This document shows positions 1 to 7,145 of a stretch of DNA of 21,950 bases, in pieces (position 1 is the first letter of the stretch; each line of letters begins with the position of its first letter). The notes beneath the pieces were generated by a model. The model was not told the origin of the DNA, ran no database searches, and saw only the letters and a list, made by a program, of their open reading frames with translations. Made by a program: the position numbers and the translations under genes. Origin of the DNA: an uncultured Kangiella sp. (GTDB lineage Bacteria; Pseudomonadota; Gammaproteobacteria; Enterobacterales; DSM-103792); contig CAMLKQ010000004.1 in assembly GCA_946480585.1 (NCBI GenBank), forward strand, positions 1-21,950. The letters run 5' to 3'.

Positions 1-548
1 TGGCGCCGCTGTTCGGCATGCCGCTGCCGTTGCTGCCGATTCAGATCCTGTGGGTGAATTTGATCACCGACGGCCTGCCCGGTCTGGCATTTGCCGCTGA
101 GCCCGCCGAGCGCAATGTCATGCGGCGACCTCCGCGCCCGCCTTCGGAAAGCCTGCTGGCCCGCGGCTTGTGGCAACACGTGCTCTGGGTCGGCGCGCTG
201 ATTGCCGGTTTGTGCTTGTTGGTGCAAGCCTTCGCTGGCGGCTCACCGGCGCACCAGCAAACCCTGGTATTCACCGTGCTGACGCTCTGTCAGCTCTGGC
301 ACGCGCAAGCCATTCGTTCGGAATACGACAGCCTGTGGCGGCGCGGTTTCACCAGCAATCGCAGCATGTTGAGTGCGGTACTGGCCGCGCTGGCGATGCA
401 GGCCGTGGTGGTTCACAGCGAGTGGGGTAATCAGCTGTTCCATACCGTACCCCTGTCAGCGTCGGAATGGCTGCTTTGTCTTGGTTGGTCAGCGCTCGTC
501 TGGCCCGCTATCGAGATCGAGAAAATCCTGCGGCGTGAAAGCCGATGA
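1..548 (+). CDS. P2-type cation-transporting ATPase, C-terminal fragment
   Basis: This is the 3' end of a gene that begins before the window; the open frame runs through position 3 to a TGA at 546-548. The visible protein starts APLFGMPLPLLPIQILWVNL, continues ITDGLPGLAFAAEP and ends in several hydrophobic helices. The PLLPIQILWVNLITDG stretch is the M6 signature of P2-type ATPases, where the N-x-x-T-D residues help form the cation site. The remainder matches the C-terminal M7-M10 cation-ATPase domain. The family uses ATP to pump cations (Ca2+, Na+, K+ or H+ by subtype) across the inner membrane. The catalytic DKTGT motif and nucleotide domain lie outside the window, so the transported ion cannot be decided. 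A role in ion homeostasis would fit the antiporters downstream, but that is inference. Confidence 0.9.
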   Translation, partial: APLFGMPLPLLPIQILWVNLITDGLPGLAFAAEPAERNVMRRPPRPPSESLLARGLWQHVLWVGALIAGLCLLVQAFAGGSPAHQQTLVFTVLTLCQLWHAQAIRSEYDSLWRRGFTSNRSMLSAVLAALAMQAVVVHSEWGNQLFHTVPLSASEWLLCLGWSALVWPAIEIEKILRRESR

Positions 549-746
549 TGGTGTGTCCTGGAGGTGATGGAGTGAACCGCACAGCAATGAAAACAGCCTC
601 GACTTCTTGGCCGCCGATTTCGCTACAAGTAATTTGGGGCATGGTGTCTGGCGAGCTGGCGCTGTTGCCAACGGGTGGCCACCGTGTCGCCGTGAAGAAG
701 CTGATGCTGCCGCAGGGTTTATCAGGCGGCTCGTGCGGTTCATCGC

Positions 747-767
747 CTCCGTAAAACTACGCATGAG
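747..767. promoter_or_regulatory. Dyad element copy 1, upstream of the sensor kinase
   Basis: The core CCGTAAAACTACGCATGAG contains the inverted repeat CGTA-N4-TACG (750-761). Twenty of 21 bases match the element at 5829-5849. If the TTAATA hexamer at 787-792 is the -10 box, the dyad is centred near -43, a usual activator position. NarL/FixJ-family regulators often bind such short dyads, so autoregulation by the downstream response regulator is a reasonable inference, not something the sequence proves. Confidence 0.5.
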
Positions 768-786
768 TCGACTGCGCAATTGTGGC

Positions 787-792
787 TTAATA
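787..792 (+). promoter_or_regulatory. Possible -10 box for the sensor kinase operon
   Basis: TTAATA lies about 60 bases before the kinase start. No good -35 box sits 16-18 bases upstream, as expected for an activator-dependent promoter. The dyad at 751-760 takes roughly that place. Support is weak because it rests on one AT-rich hexamer. Confidence 0.3.
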
Positions 793-853
793 CCCTAAGT
801 AGAGTTTCCATTGTGCCTTTATCCACAGCGCCGAGTTCGAGTGACCGACCGCC

Positions 854-2434
854 ATGACCGCTGCCGCCCGTTCTCTACACCATCCCGTTGTGGTCTCGGT
901 GTTGTTCTTGCTGCTTTATGTCGGGCTGGACGGCATCAGCTATTGGCATCCGATTGCGCCTGTCGCGATCACGCCGTGGAATCCGCCGCCGGGTCTCAGT
1001 ATTTGCCTGTTGCTGCTGATTGGCATGCGCTACGCCGGTCTGTTGTTCATTGCGGCACTCCTGGCGGAATGGTGGGTGCGCGATCTGCCGGCATCATTAC
1101 CCGTACTGATGCTGGCGAGTGCCATTCTGGCCGGTGGTTATACCGCCACGGCGTGGGGGCTGGCGCGGGTTCTGCCAGAACGACAGCTACAGACCAATCA
1201 GCAAGTCACCCAATTTGTCTCGTTGGTTGCTTTGGCCAGTCTGATAATTGGCTGCGCGTTTGTTGCGGTATTCCATGTGGCGGGTGTGCTCAGTACCGAG
1301 CAGATCGGCGAAGCGGTGTTGCAGTTCTGGGTGGGCGATGCCATCGGCATTCTGGTGGTGGTGCCACTGATTCTGTCACACAGCGTAAGAGGCGCAGAAC
1401 GGATGCGCTGGCAGGCGCAGGACTGGTTCTGGCTGGTGATACTGGTCGTTCTGCTCTGGTACATCTTTGCGCTCGAGTCAACGGATGAATTTCGCTGGTT
1501 TTATCTGCTGTTTGTGCCGCTGATTGCGCTGGCATTGCGTCAGGGCCTGCCCGGTGCGACCCTGGCAGTGGCACTGGCCCAAGTTGCCTTGATTGTGCTG
1601 ATGCGACCGCGTGATCCGGATGCCGACACCGTGCGTGATCTGCAGCTGTTGCTGATGGCTTACGCCATCACCGGTCTTTATCTCGGTGTCGTGATCAGCG
1701 AACGGCGCCGAGCCCAGCAAATGCTGCTGCAGCAGCAGACGGCGCTCGCGCGCGCCAACCGGATGGCGGCGGTCAGTGAACTGTCATCGGCCTTGGCACA
1801 TGAACTCAATCAACCACTGTCGGCCATCGCGCTTTACGTTCGGGCCAGTCAGCGCATGCTGGCCAGCCCGGCGGTCACGCCGGAGCTGAATTCCGTGCTC
1901 GACAAGATTGGCGCCGAGGTGCAGCGCGCGGGCGCGGTGGTGCACCGTCTGCGTGAGTTTTTTCGCAGTGGTGGCCTCAGCCTCAGTCAGCAGTCGATCA
2001 ATGCACTGGTTGCCAGTGTCATCGAGAGCCAGCGCGGACGCAGTTTGGCTGCCGGTGTCCGACTGGAGTTCGCGCCGGCCCCGCAGCTGCCGACTTTGAT
2101 GGTGGATGGCATTCACTTGCAAACCGTGGTCGACAATTTGTTGCGCAATGCCATTGAGGCCGCAGCAGGCAAACCCGCCGCGCAGGTCCGCGTGGCCCTG
2201 CTGCAGGTGGGGCAAAGCATACAGATCGTGGTCGAGGACAACGCCGGTGGCATTCCGGAGACAGTGCGGCCGTATCTGTTTCATACGCTCAATACCAGCA
2301 AGCCGGAAGGTCTGGGCTTGGGTTTGGCCATCAGTCGACAATTGGTCGAAGCACACGGCGGCAGCCTGCAATTTGAACCCTTGCCGGACGGTTCGCGGTT
2401 TATTGTCAGTTTGCCGATCGGGCCCGCAGAATGA
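854..2434 (+). CDS. MASE1-domain sensor histidine kinase
   Basis: A 526-residue membrane-bound histidine kinase. Residues 1-285 form a multi-helix sensor resembling MASE1, including TPWNPPPGLSICLLLLIGMR near 40-59 and FWVGDAIGILVVVPLIL near 158-174. A short coiled linker (about 283-305) follows. The dimerisation helix carries the H-box ALAHELNQPLSAIALY, with His316 the expected phospho-acceptor. The ATPase domain shows an N-box (DNLLRNAIEA, 427-436), G1 (EDNAGGIP, about 461-468) and G2 (GLGLGLAISR, 486-495). The H-box resembles that of FixL-like kinases. An in-frame TGA at 842-844 makes ATG 854 the first possible start, although its ribosome-binding site is poor. The response regulator follows after 52 bases, so the two are almost surely partners. 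MASE1 ligands are mostly unknown; the nearby transporters suggest ionic or pH stress, but other signals are equally possible. Confidence 0.92.
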   Translation: MTAAARSLHHPVVVSVLFLLLYVGLDGISYWHPIAPVAITPWNPPPGLSICLLLLIGMRYAGLLFIAALLAEWWVRDLPASLPVLMLASAILAGGYTATAWGLARVLPERQLQTNQQVTQFVSLVALASLIIGCAFVAVFHVAGVLSTEQIGEAVLQFWVGDAIGILVVVPLILSHSVRGAERMRWQAQDWFWLVILVVLLWYIFALESTDEFRWFYLLFVPLIALALRQGLPGATLAVALAQVALIVLMRPRDPDADTVRDLQLLLMAYAITGLYLGVVISERRRAQQMLLQQQTALARANRMAAVSELSSALAHELNQPLSAIALYVRASQRMLASPAVTPELNSVLDKIGAEVQRAGAVVHRLREFFRSGGLSLSQQSINALVASVIESQRGRSLAAGVRLEFAPAPQLPTLMVDGIHLQTVVDNLLRNAIEAAAGKPAAQVRVALLQVGQSIQIVVEDNAGGIPETVRPYLFHTLNTSKPEGLGLGLAISRQLVEAHGGSLQFEPLPDGSRFIVSLPIGPAE

Positions 2435-2486
2435 TCGCGGGCTTGTGTTTTCGGTCGATTTGGCAAACGGCGAAGTGAGATAACGA

Positions 2487-3113
2487 ATGGCGATAAAAGC
2501 GACGATATATGTGGTCGATGACGATCCCGGGGTCCGCGATGCGTTGTCCCTGCTGCTGACGCTGCACGGTTATGCCGTACGCAGTTTTGCCGATGGTCAG
2601 CTGTTTCTGGACAGTGTTGATGACGAGGCCATGGGATTCGTCATTTTGGATTTGCGGCTCGGCGACAGCGACGGCCTTGCCATCCTGAAACAGCTGCAGC
2701 AGAAAGCAGCCCAGTTGCCGGTGATTATGCTGACAGCCTATGGCGATGTCGCCACCGCGCGAAACGCATTGCGCGGTGGCGCCGCTGACTTTCTCGAAAA
2801 GCCTGTCGATGAAGAGCAGTTGATAAACAGCCTGAAGGAGCTTGAGCAGCGCAATCAGGCCAGTCATCAGCAACGGCACCTGAAAGACGAGTTGCAGCAG
2901 ACGCTGGCGCGGCTCACGCCGCGTGAACGCGACATTCTGGATCATCTGCTGGCCGGTGGCACCGCTCGGGAGATCGCGGCGACGCTGGCTATCAGCGCTC
3001 GTACTGTCGAAGCGCACCGCGCCCATATCATGGAAAAGTTCGGTGTCTCGCGGATCCCGGATTTGTTGCGGCTGCTGCTACAGGGTAATAACCGGACCGA
3101 AAGCGGTATGTGA
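2487..3113 (+). CDS. FixJ/NarL-type response regulator
   Basis: A 208-residue two-domain regulator. The receiver domain (about 5-120) has the acidic pair at Asp11-Asp13, phospho-acceptor Asp55 in FVILDLRLGDSDG, a conserved Thr in MLTAYGD and Lys105 in FLEKPV. The C-terminal LuxR/FixJ helix-turn-helix runs from LTPRERDIL (143-151) through TVEAHRAHIMEKFG to about 198. Domain order and length match FixJ/TodT-type regulators. It is phosphorylated presumably by the kinase encoded just upstream, and would bind DNA as a dimer. Its targets are not known from sequence; the dyad at 747-767 and its copy at 5829-5849 are candidate sites. The ATG at 2487 follows a weak purine-rich stretch and gives a normal N-terminus. 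Confidence 0.93.
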   Translation: MAIKATIYVVDDDPGVRDALSLLLTLHGYAVRSFADGQLFLDSVDDEAMGFVILDLRLGDSDGLAILKQLQQKAAQLPVIMLTAYGDVATARNALRGGAADFLEKPVDEEQLINSLKELEQRNQASHQQRHLKDELQQTLARLTPRERDILDHLLAGGTAREIAATLAISARTVEAHRAHIMEKFGVSRIPDLLRLLLQGNNRTESGM

Positions 3114-3161
3114 AAAATGCCAACAGGGCAGCTACACGGTTGGTCCACCTGACCTTGACAG

Positions 3162-3190
3162 GCCGAAGAGCCCGGCTTCTCCGGCATTTT
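3162..3190 (+). terminator. Possible intrinsic terminator after the response regulator
   Basis: GCCGAAGAG and CTTCTCCGGC pair around a CCCGG loop with one mismatch and one wobble, followed by ATTTT. It lies about 50 bases past the response-regulator stop, where an operon end is expected. The imperfect stem and short T-run make it a moderate candidate. Confidence 0.45.
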
Positions 3191-3213
3191 CCATCAATCA
3201 AAGCTGCGAATGA

Positions 3214-3223
3214 GTAATTCTAC
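3214..3223. promoter_or_regulatory. Possible weak dyad site upstream of the first nhaB
   Basis: GTA-ATTC-TAC has the same GTA-N4-TAC spacing as the strong dyads at 751 and 5833 and is followed by CTAAG, as is the region at 796-800. A 6-base dyad of this kind is expected about five times by chance in a window this long, so it counts only as intergenic placement. It lies about 150 bases before the nhaB start. Confidence 0.2.
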
Positions 3224-3371
3224 CTAAGAAACCCATCCGATGCCGGCAAGCCTTCGCTTCCGTACGATTACGGGCATGCGAGCTTGCGGCAGTTCCCCCT
3301 GCTGGTATCAGCATTCTGCCGAACCTCTTGCTCGCAATTCTTTTCCTAATTGAACGTGAACGAGGTCGGCC

Positions 3372-4892
3372 ATGTCTGCGGTCATGGAAGCGGTGCCCAG
3401 CTCAAACAGTGGCAAGCTGCTCGCCAGTTTTCTGGGCCATGCGCCCCTTTGGTACAAACAAACCATCCTGATGTTTCTGGTGGTCAACGTCGGTTTGTTT
3501 CTGGCGTTCGGCCCGCTGGTGACGTCCTGGGCGTTGCTGGCGGAATTTATCTTCACGCTGGCGCTGGCCCTCAAGTGCTTTCCTTTGCAGCCGGGGGGCT
3601 TGCTGGCCTTGCAAGCAGTCTTGCTGGGGCTGACCACGACTGATGCCGTTTACAAGGAAGTCGAACACGGCCTGCCCGTGCTGTTGCTGGTGATTTTCAT
3701 GGTGGCCGGCGTGCACTTTCTGCGCGACTTGCTGTTCCGGCTGATCAATCACGTGCTGCTTGGCATCAAGTCTCGAATGATGTTGAATTTTGCCACCATT
3801 GTCTTTGTATCTTTGCTGTCGGCTTTTCTCGATGCCTTGACCATCCTGGCTGTGTTGATTGCCGTCGCGGCCGGTTTCTATCAGGTCTATCACCGGGTGA
3901 TTTCTCGCCACGGCGCCCAGGATGACTGGGATCTGGAAGATGGCGATGTCAATCCGAAATTCCAACAAGATCTCGAGCAGTTCCGCGCAATGCTGCGCGC
4001 CTTGTTGATGCACGGTGCCATCGGGACCGCCATTGGTGGTGTCTGCACACTGATCGGTGAGCCGGAAAATATTGTGATCGGTACCGTTGCGGGCTGGAGC
4101 TTTGCCGAGTTTTTCATGCAAGTGGCGCCGGCGACGATGCCGACGCTGGCCGCTGGCCTGCTGACTTGCCTGGTGGTCGAGAAGTTCAAATTGTTTGGGT
4201 ATGGCGTTGAGCTACCGGCCAGTGTTCGGGCGATTCTGGAAGAGGAAGATCGCAAGGCGCGAGCCAAAATCTCTCCGCGTGACCGGCTGTTGTTGGTCGC
4301 TCAGGGCGTCATCGCCATTCTGATGGTGGTTGCACTGGCGCTGCACGTAGCGGAAATTGGCTTGATCGGCTTGGCGGTGATTGTGCTGGTCAGCGCCGTC
4401 GCCGGCATAACCGAAGAGCACAAGCTGGCGGAAGCCTTTTCACCGGGATTGCCGTTTGCTGCGCTGTTGCTGGTGTTTTTTGTGCTGGTCGCGATGATTG
4501 AAACCCAGCACATGTTCAAGCCGATCATCGATTGGGTACTGACGCTCGATGGCACCTCGCAGATCGTGATGATTTTCCTGACCAATGGCTTGCTGTCGGC
4601 GATCAGTGACAACGTGTTCGTCGCAACCATCTACATGGATCAGTTGATTGTGCCATTCGAGCAAGGCATTACCTCGCGCGAACTGTTCAATGCCCAGTCA
4701 GTTGCGGTGGTGATGGGTACCGGCATTCCGAGCATGTCGACGCCGAACGGCCAAGCCGCGTTTCTGTTGCTGCTGACTTCCCAGATTGCGCCGCTGATCC
4801 GCTTGGGTTATGGCCGGATGGTCTGGATGGCGCTGCCGTATTTCCTTGTCACCAGCACAGTGGCCGGCATATCGATGCTGTGGATTTTGTGA
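3372..4892 (+). CDS. nhaB: Na+/H+ antiporter NhaB, first copy
   Basis: A 506-residue polytopic inner-membrane protein of the NhaB family, which exports Na+ in exchange for H+. Family landmarks are APLWYKQTILMFLVVN near 24-39, [20 protein letters not shown] near 57-76 and [18 protein letters not shown] near 148-165. Asp154 corresponds to the conserved acidic residue in SAFLDALT of E. coli NhaB. Length is close to the usual 510-530. The central cytoplasmic loop (about 175-200) is rich in Asp and Glu. The C-terminal half keeps [14 protein letters not shown] and [18 protein letters not shown] 3372 is preceded by GAGG at 3362-3365. By eye this copy is further from E. coli NhaB than the second copy on the minus strand, so the two may differ in ion preference or expression. 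The gene stands alone, with a pentapeptide-repeat gene 68 bases downstream. Confidence 0.93.
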   Translation: MSAVMEAVPSSNSGKLLASFLGHAPLWYKQTILMFLVVNVGLFLAFGPLVTSWALLAEFIFTLALALKCFPLQPGGLLALQAVLLGLTTTDAVYKEVEHGLPVLLLVIFMVAGVHFLRDLLFRLINHVLLGIKSRMMLNFATIVFVSLLSAFLDALTILAVLIAVAAGFYQVYHRVISRHGAQDDWDLEDGDVNPKFQQDLEQFRAMLRALLMHGAIGTAIGGVCTLIGEPENIVIGTVAGWSFAEFFMQVAPATMPTLAAGLLTCLVVEKFKLFGYGVELPASVRAILEEEDRKARAKISPRDRLLLVAQGVIAILMVVALALHVAEIGLIGLAVIVLVSAVAGITEEHKLAEAFSPGLPFAALLLVFFVLVAMIETQHMFKPIIDWVLTLDGTSQIVMIFLTNGLLSAISDNVFVATIYMDQLIVPFEQGITSRELFNAQSVAVVMGTGIPSMSTPNGQAAFLLLLTSQIAPLIRLGYGRMVWMALPYFLVTSTVAGISMLWIL

Positions 4893-4904
4893 TAGCAGTT
4901 TTTT

Positions 4905-4920
4905 AAGGCAAGTGTGCCTT
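4905..4920 (+). terminator. Weak hairpin after the first nhaB
   Basis: AAGGCA-AGTG-TGCCTT forms a perfect but short 6-bp stem 12 bases past the nhaB stop. There is no real T-run after it (TTTGAT). It could be a weak terminator or nothing; the downstream gene may be partly co-transcribed. Confidence 0.25.
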
Positions 4921-4930
4921 TGATCTGTGA

Positions 4931-4947
4931 TGTCCGGTGGCCGGACA
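4931..4947 (+). promoter_or_regulatory. Inverted repeat abutting a ribosome-binding site
   Basis: TGTCCGG-TGG-CCGGACA is a perfect 7-bp inverted repeat. Its last base is the first base of the AGGAGG ribosome-binding site (4947-4952) of the pentapeptide-repeat gene. As RNA it would place a stable hairpin directly against the site; as DNA it could be an operator. Either role is inferred from position only. Confidence 0.35.
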
Positions 4948-4960
4948 GGAGGTTGTCAAC

Positions 4961-5623
4961 ATGAGAGCGGCAGTCTTCGTTTTGCTTGCAAGCGCAATGT
5001 TTATGAATACGGCGCTGGCGGGTGAGTGCAAACCGGCACCGCAGGCCCATTGTGCCGGCGCCGATTTGTCGTTCAAGGATTTGCGTGGCCGTGATCTGAC
5101 CGGCATCGACCTGCGCCAGGCCAATCTCGATCATGCCCTGCTCAATGGCGCCATTCTGCGGGATGCCGTGTTGAGCGGTGCCGTGCTCGACTATGCCCGC
5201 TTGTCCGGCGCTGATTTGCGAGGCGCCAAGCTGGATGGCGCGCGCGTGCAGGGAGCCCATCTGGATCGTGCGCTGTTGACGGGAGCGGATTTGAGCCGAG
5301 CCCAAGGCGTCGGGACTGATTTTGAGTACGCCGATCTCGAGTCGGCCAATCTCAGCGATGCTGCGTTGCCGCGGGCGGATTTCATCGGTGCTGACCTCGA
5401 GCGGGCAACGCTGGACCGGATTCAGGTCCGTGATGGCCGCTTTGGCACCGCCAATCTGAAGCTGGCGACGTTGACCGATGCCGAGCTCAGCGGTGCGGGC
5501 TTTTCCGGTGCATTGCTGAAGTCGGCGACCTGGGTCGATGGTGTTGTGTGTGGCGCGCGCAGTATTGGCCGTTGCGACCGCAGTATTGAGGCTGACAGCA
5601 AACGCACGGCGATGGCACGCTGA
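4961..5623 (+). CDS. Secreted pentapeptide-repeat protein
   Basis: A 220-residue protein with an N-terminal signal peptide (MRAAVFVLLASAMFMNTALA, residues 1-20) and probable cleavage before GECKP. From about residue 35 to 175 it is made of tandem A(D/N)LxX pentapeptides such as GADLRGAKLDGARVQGAHLD, which fold as a right-handed beta-helix. The C-terminus has TWVDGVVCGARSIGRCD, a Cys-containing cap seen in other exported members, and two further Cys lie near the mature N-terminus, so disulfide bonds are possible in the periplasm. I chose ATG 4961 because a strong AGGAGG lies 8 bases upstream; an in-frame GTG at 4937 would spoil the signal peptide. The family has no common enzymatic role and the function here is unknown. 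A strong terminator follows. Confidence 0.85.
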   Translation: MRAAVFVLLASAMFMNTALAGECKPAPQAHCAGADLSFKDLRGRDLTGIDLRQANLDHALLNGAILRDAVLSGAVLDYARLSGADLRGAKLDGARVQGAHLDRALLTGADLSRAQGVGTDFEYADLESANLSDAALPRADFIGADLERATLDRIQVRDGRFGTANLKLATLTDAELSGAGFSGALLKSATWVDGVVCGARSIGRCDRSIEADSKRTAMAR

Positions 5624-5683
5624 TCCGATCAGACAGACCGTTGCCTGCGACGGAGTTGTGGCAGTAGCAGTAGACCCAATTTG

Positions 5684-5707
5684 GCCCGGTTTTGACCGGG
5701 CTTTTTT
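5684..5707 (+). terminator. Intrinsic terminator after the pentapeptide-repeat gene
   Basis: GCCCGGT-TTTG-ACCGGGC is a perfect 7-bp stem with a 4-base loop, followed directly by six T (5702-5707). It lies 60 bases after the stop codon and separates this gene from the antiporter promoter downstream. Confidence 0.9.
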
Positions 5708-5787
5708 CTTGCGCCATGCGCTGAGCCTGCGACCGGCGCCACGCCAGGAACCGGGCCGGGACTGTCTGTCAAGTGGCCCTATCTGCC

Positions 5788-5815
5788 TTGAGGCGCTTGA
5801 CCTGCATGGTATAGT
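5788..5815 (+). promoter_or_regulatory. Sigma-70 type promoter for the CPA1 antiporter
   Basis: TTGAGG (5788-5793), a 16-base spacer and TATAGT (5810-5815) form a plausible promoter, and TG at the extended -10 position (TGG-TATAGT) strengthens it. The predicted start near 5822 gives a leader of about 36 bases. The dyad element at 5829-5849 then lies inside the transcribed leader. Confidence 0.6.
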
Positions 5816-5828
5816 TGCGCGGTTTTTT

Positions 5829-5849
5829 CTCCGTATAACTACGCATGAG
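5829..5849. promoter_or_regulatory. Dyad element copy 2, upstream of the CPA1 antiporter
   Basis: CCGTATAACTACGCATGAG with dyad CGTA-N4-TACG (5832-5843) differs at one of 21 bases from the element at 747-767. It lies just downstream of the predicted promoter, overlaps the GAGGGGG ribosome-binding site at 5847-5853 and ends 8 bases before the start codon. At that place a bound protein would more likely block transcription than activate it, or the element may act in the mRNA. Confidence 0.5.
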
Positions 5850-5857
5850 GGGGCGTA

Positions 5858-7105
5858 ATGGAAGCGGGTAGTGCAATTGATACCGCCAAACACGTGCTCG
5901 GCTCAGCCGGCATCATTCTGGCTATTGGCAGCATCTGCGGTGCGTTTGCCAACAAAATCAAGATTCCGGACATCGTCCTGTACCTGCTGATCGGCATGGT
6001 CATTGGCCCGGCGGCGCTCGGCATTGTCGATATTCCGGCCGACTCGGCACTGAACCAGATCATCCTGCTGTTCGGTTCGGCCTATATCCTGTTCGACGGT
6101 GGCGCCACAGTCCGGCTGAAAGTGTTGAAAGAGGTCTGGATCACGCTGGTGATCATTGCCACTGTCGGCGTGCTGATCACGGCCGCCATTGTCGGTATCA
6201 CCTCGTACTATGTGCTGGGCATTCCGATGATTGCTGCGCTGCTGCTCGGCTTCACCATTGCCTCGACCGACCCGGCCACATTGGTGCCGGTGTTCAAGCA
6301 GGTGCCGGTGAAAGACCGCGTCGCCCAGACCGTGATGAGTGAATCGGCGTTCAACGATGCGATGGGCGCCATTGCCGTGTTTGCGGTTCTCGCTGTTGCC
6401 ATGGGCACCGGTGAGTTCTCGATCGGCAAGAGCCTCGGTGGTCTGGCTTACGAAGCGGTGATTGGTACCGTGATTGGCGCCATTCTCGGTTATCTGGCGC
6501 TGATTCTGATCGCCCACACCAAGTACGCGTTCCTTCGCGAGCATCTGCCGCTGGTGACCCTGATGGCGGTTATCGCGGCCTATCTTGGCGCAGCTGGCAT
6601 TCACGCGTCGGGTTACATGGCGGTGTTCATTTTCGGTCTGATGATCGGTAACCGTGAAGTGTTCGGCTTCAAGCTGGAACACCACGAAGAAGAAGGTCTG
6701 GAAGACTTCATCGGTACCACCGCGCTCATCATGCGCATGTTTATTTTCATTCTGTTGGGTTCGCAGGTCGATTTCGGTTTGCTGAACCAGTACGTCATCG
6801 GTGGTTCGATTGTTGTTGCGGTGTTCATGCTGGTTGCCCGTCCGGTTACCGTGTTCGCCTGCGCCGGTATCGATCGCCGCGCCAAGTGGAGCTTCAAGGA
6901 GCTGCTGTTCATGTGCTGGACCCGCGAAACCGGTGTCATTCCGGCCGCGTTGGCAGGCCTCTTGGTGGGCATGAAAGCGCCGTACGCCGAACTGATTGCT
7001 GCGGTGACCTTCCTGGCGATTCTGTTCACCATCCTGATCCAGGCTACCACCACGCCGTGGCTGGCTGGCAAACTGGGTCTGCTGGCTTCGCAGCAGAAAG
7101 CCTGA
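5858..7105 (+). CDS. CPA1-family Na+/H+ antiporter (NhaP-like)
   Basis: A 415-residue inner-membrane protein of about 12 hydrophobic helices in the CPA1/NhaP branch of monovalent cation:proton antiporters. Signature stretches are LLIGMVIGPAALGI (43-56), LFDGGATVRL (78-87), IASTDPATLVPVF (134-146) and SESAFNDAMGAIAV (161-174). Asn166-Asp167 is the ND pair of electroneutral CPA1 exchangers, and Thr137-Asp138 is the unwound-helix TDP motif. Unlike Kef systems it has no C-terminal nucleotide-binding domain, ending soon after LAGKLGLLASQQ. ATG 5858 follows a strong GAGGGGG. It has its own predicted promoter and a bidirectional terminator. The exported ion (Na+, or K+) cannot be told from sequence. 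Together with the two NhaB copies it makes three secondary antiporters within about 5.4 kb. Confidence 0.9.
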   Translation: MEAGSAIDTAKHVLGSAGIILAIGSICGAFANKIKIPDIVLYLLIGMVIGPAALGIVDIPADSALNQIILLFGSAYILFDGGATVRLKVLKEVWITLVIIATVGVLITAAIVGITSYYVLGIPMIAALLLGFTIASTDPATLVPVFKQVPVKDRVAQTVMSESAFNDAMGAIAVFAVLAVAMGTGEFSIGKSLGGLAYEAVIGTVIGAILGYLALILIAHTKYAFLREHLPLVTLMAVIAAYLGAAGIHASGYMAVFIFGLMIGNREVFGFKLEHHEEEGLEDFIGTTALIMRMFIFILLGSQVDFGLLNQYVIGGSIVVAVFMLVARPVTVFACAGIDRRAKWSFKELLFMCWTRETGVIPAALAGLLVGMKAPYAELIAAVTFLAILFTILIQATTTPWLAGKLGLLASQQKA

Positions 7106-7145
7106 GTGTGACGCGCCTTCGCGCGCTGACCACGCAAACAAAAAA

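Larger units (their letters stand above)
549..853. other. Intergenic region with kinase promoter elements
   Basis: This 305-base gap separates the ATPase stop from the sensor-kinase start. Short open frames here have no recognisable protein character and no convincing ribosome-binding site. The left part (about 549-740) shows nothing I can name. The right part holds a 21-base element at 747-767 repeated upstream of the CPA1 antiporter, and a possible -10 element near 787-792. I see no convincing intrinsic terminator for the ATPase gene. Confidence 0.6.

Noticed and set aside
545..798. Short open frames in the gap after the ATPase
   Set aside because: No ribosome-binding site, no hydrophobic or domain pattern, and overlap with likely promoter elements.
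811..1488. A 225-residue open frame overlapping the kinase in another frame
   Set aside because: It lies inside the kinase coding region, has a composition of Arg, Cys and Gly typical of a shifted frame, and no family features.
5797..5815. TTGACC followed by TATAGT as a promoter
   Set aside because: The spacing is only 7 bases; TTGAGG with 16 bases fits better.
4808..5893. A 361-residue minus-strand frame with repeats
   Set aside because: Its repeated pattern is the mirror of the pentapeptide repeats on the plus strand, and it crosses a strong terminator and a promoter.
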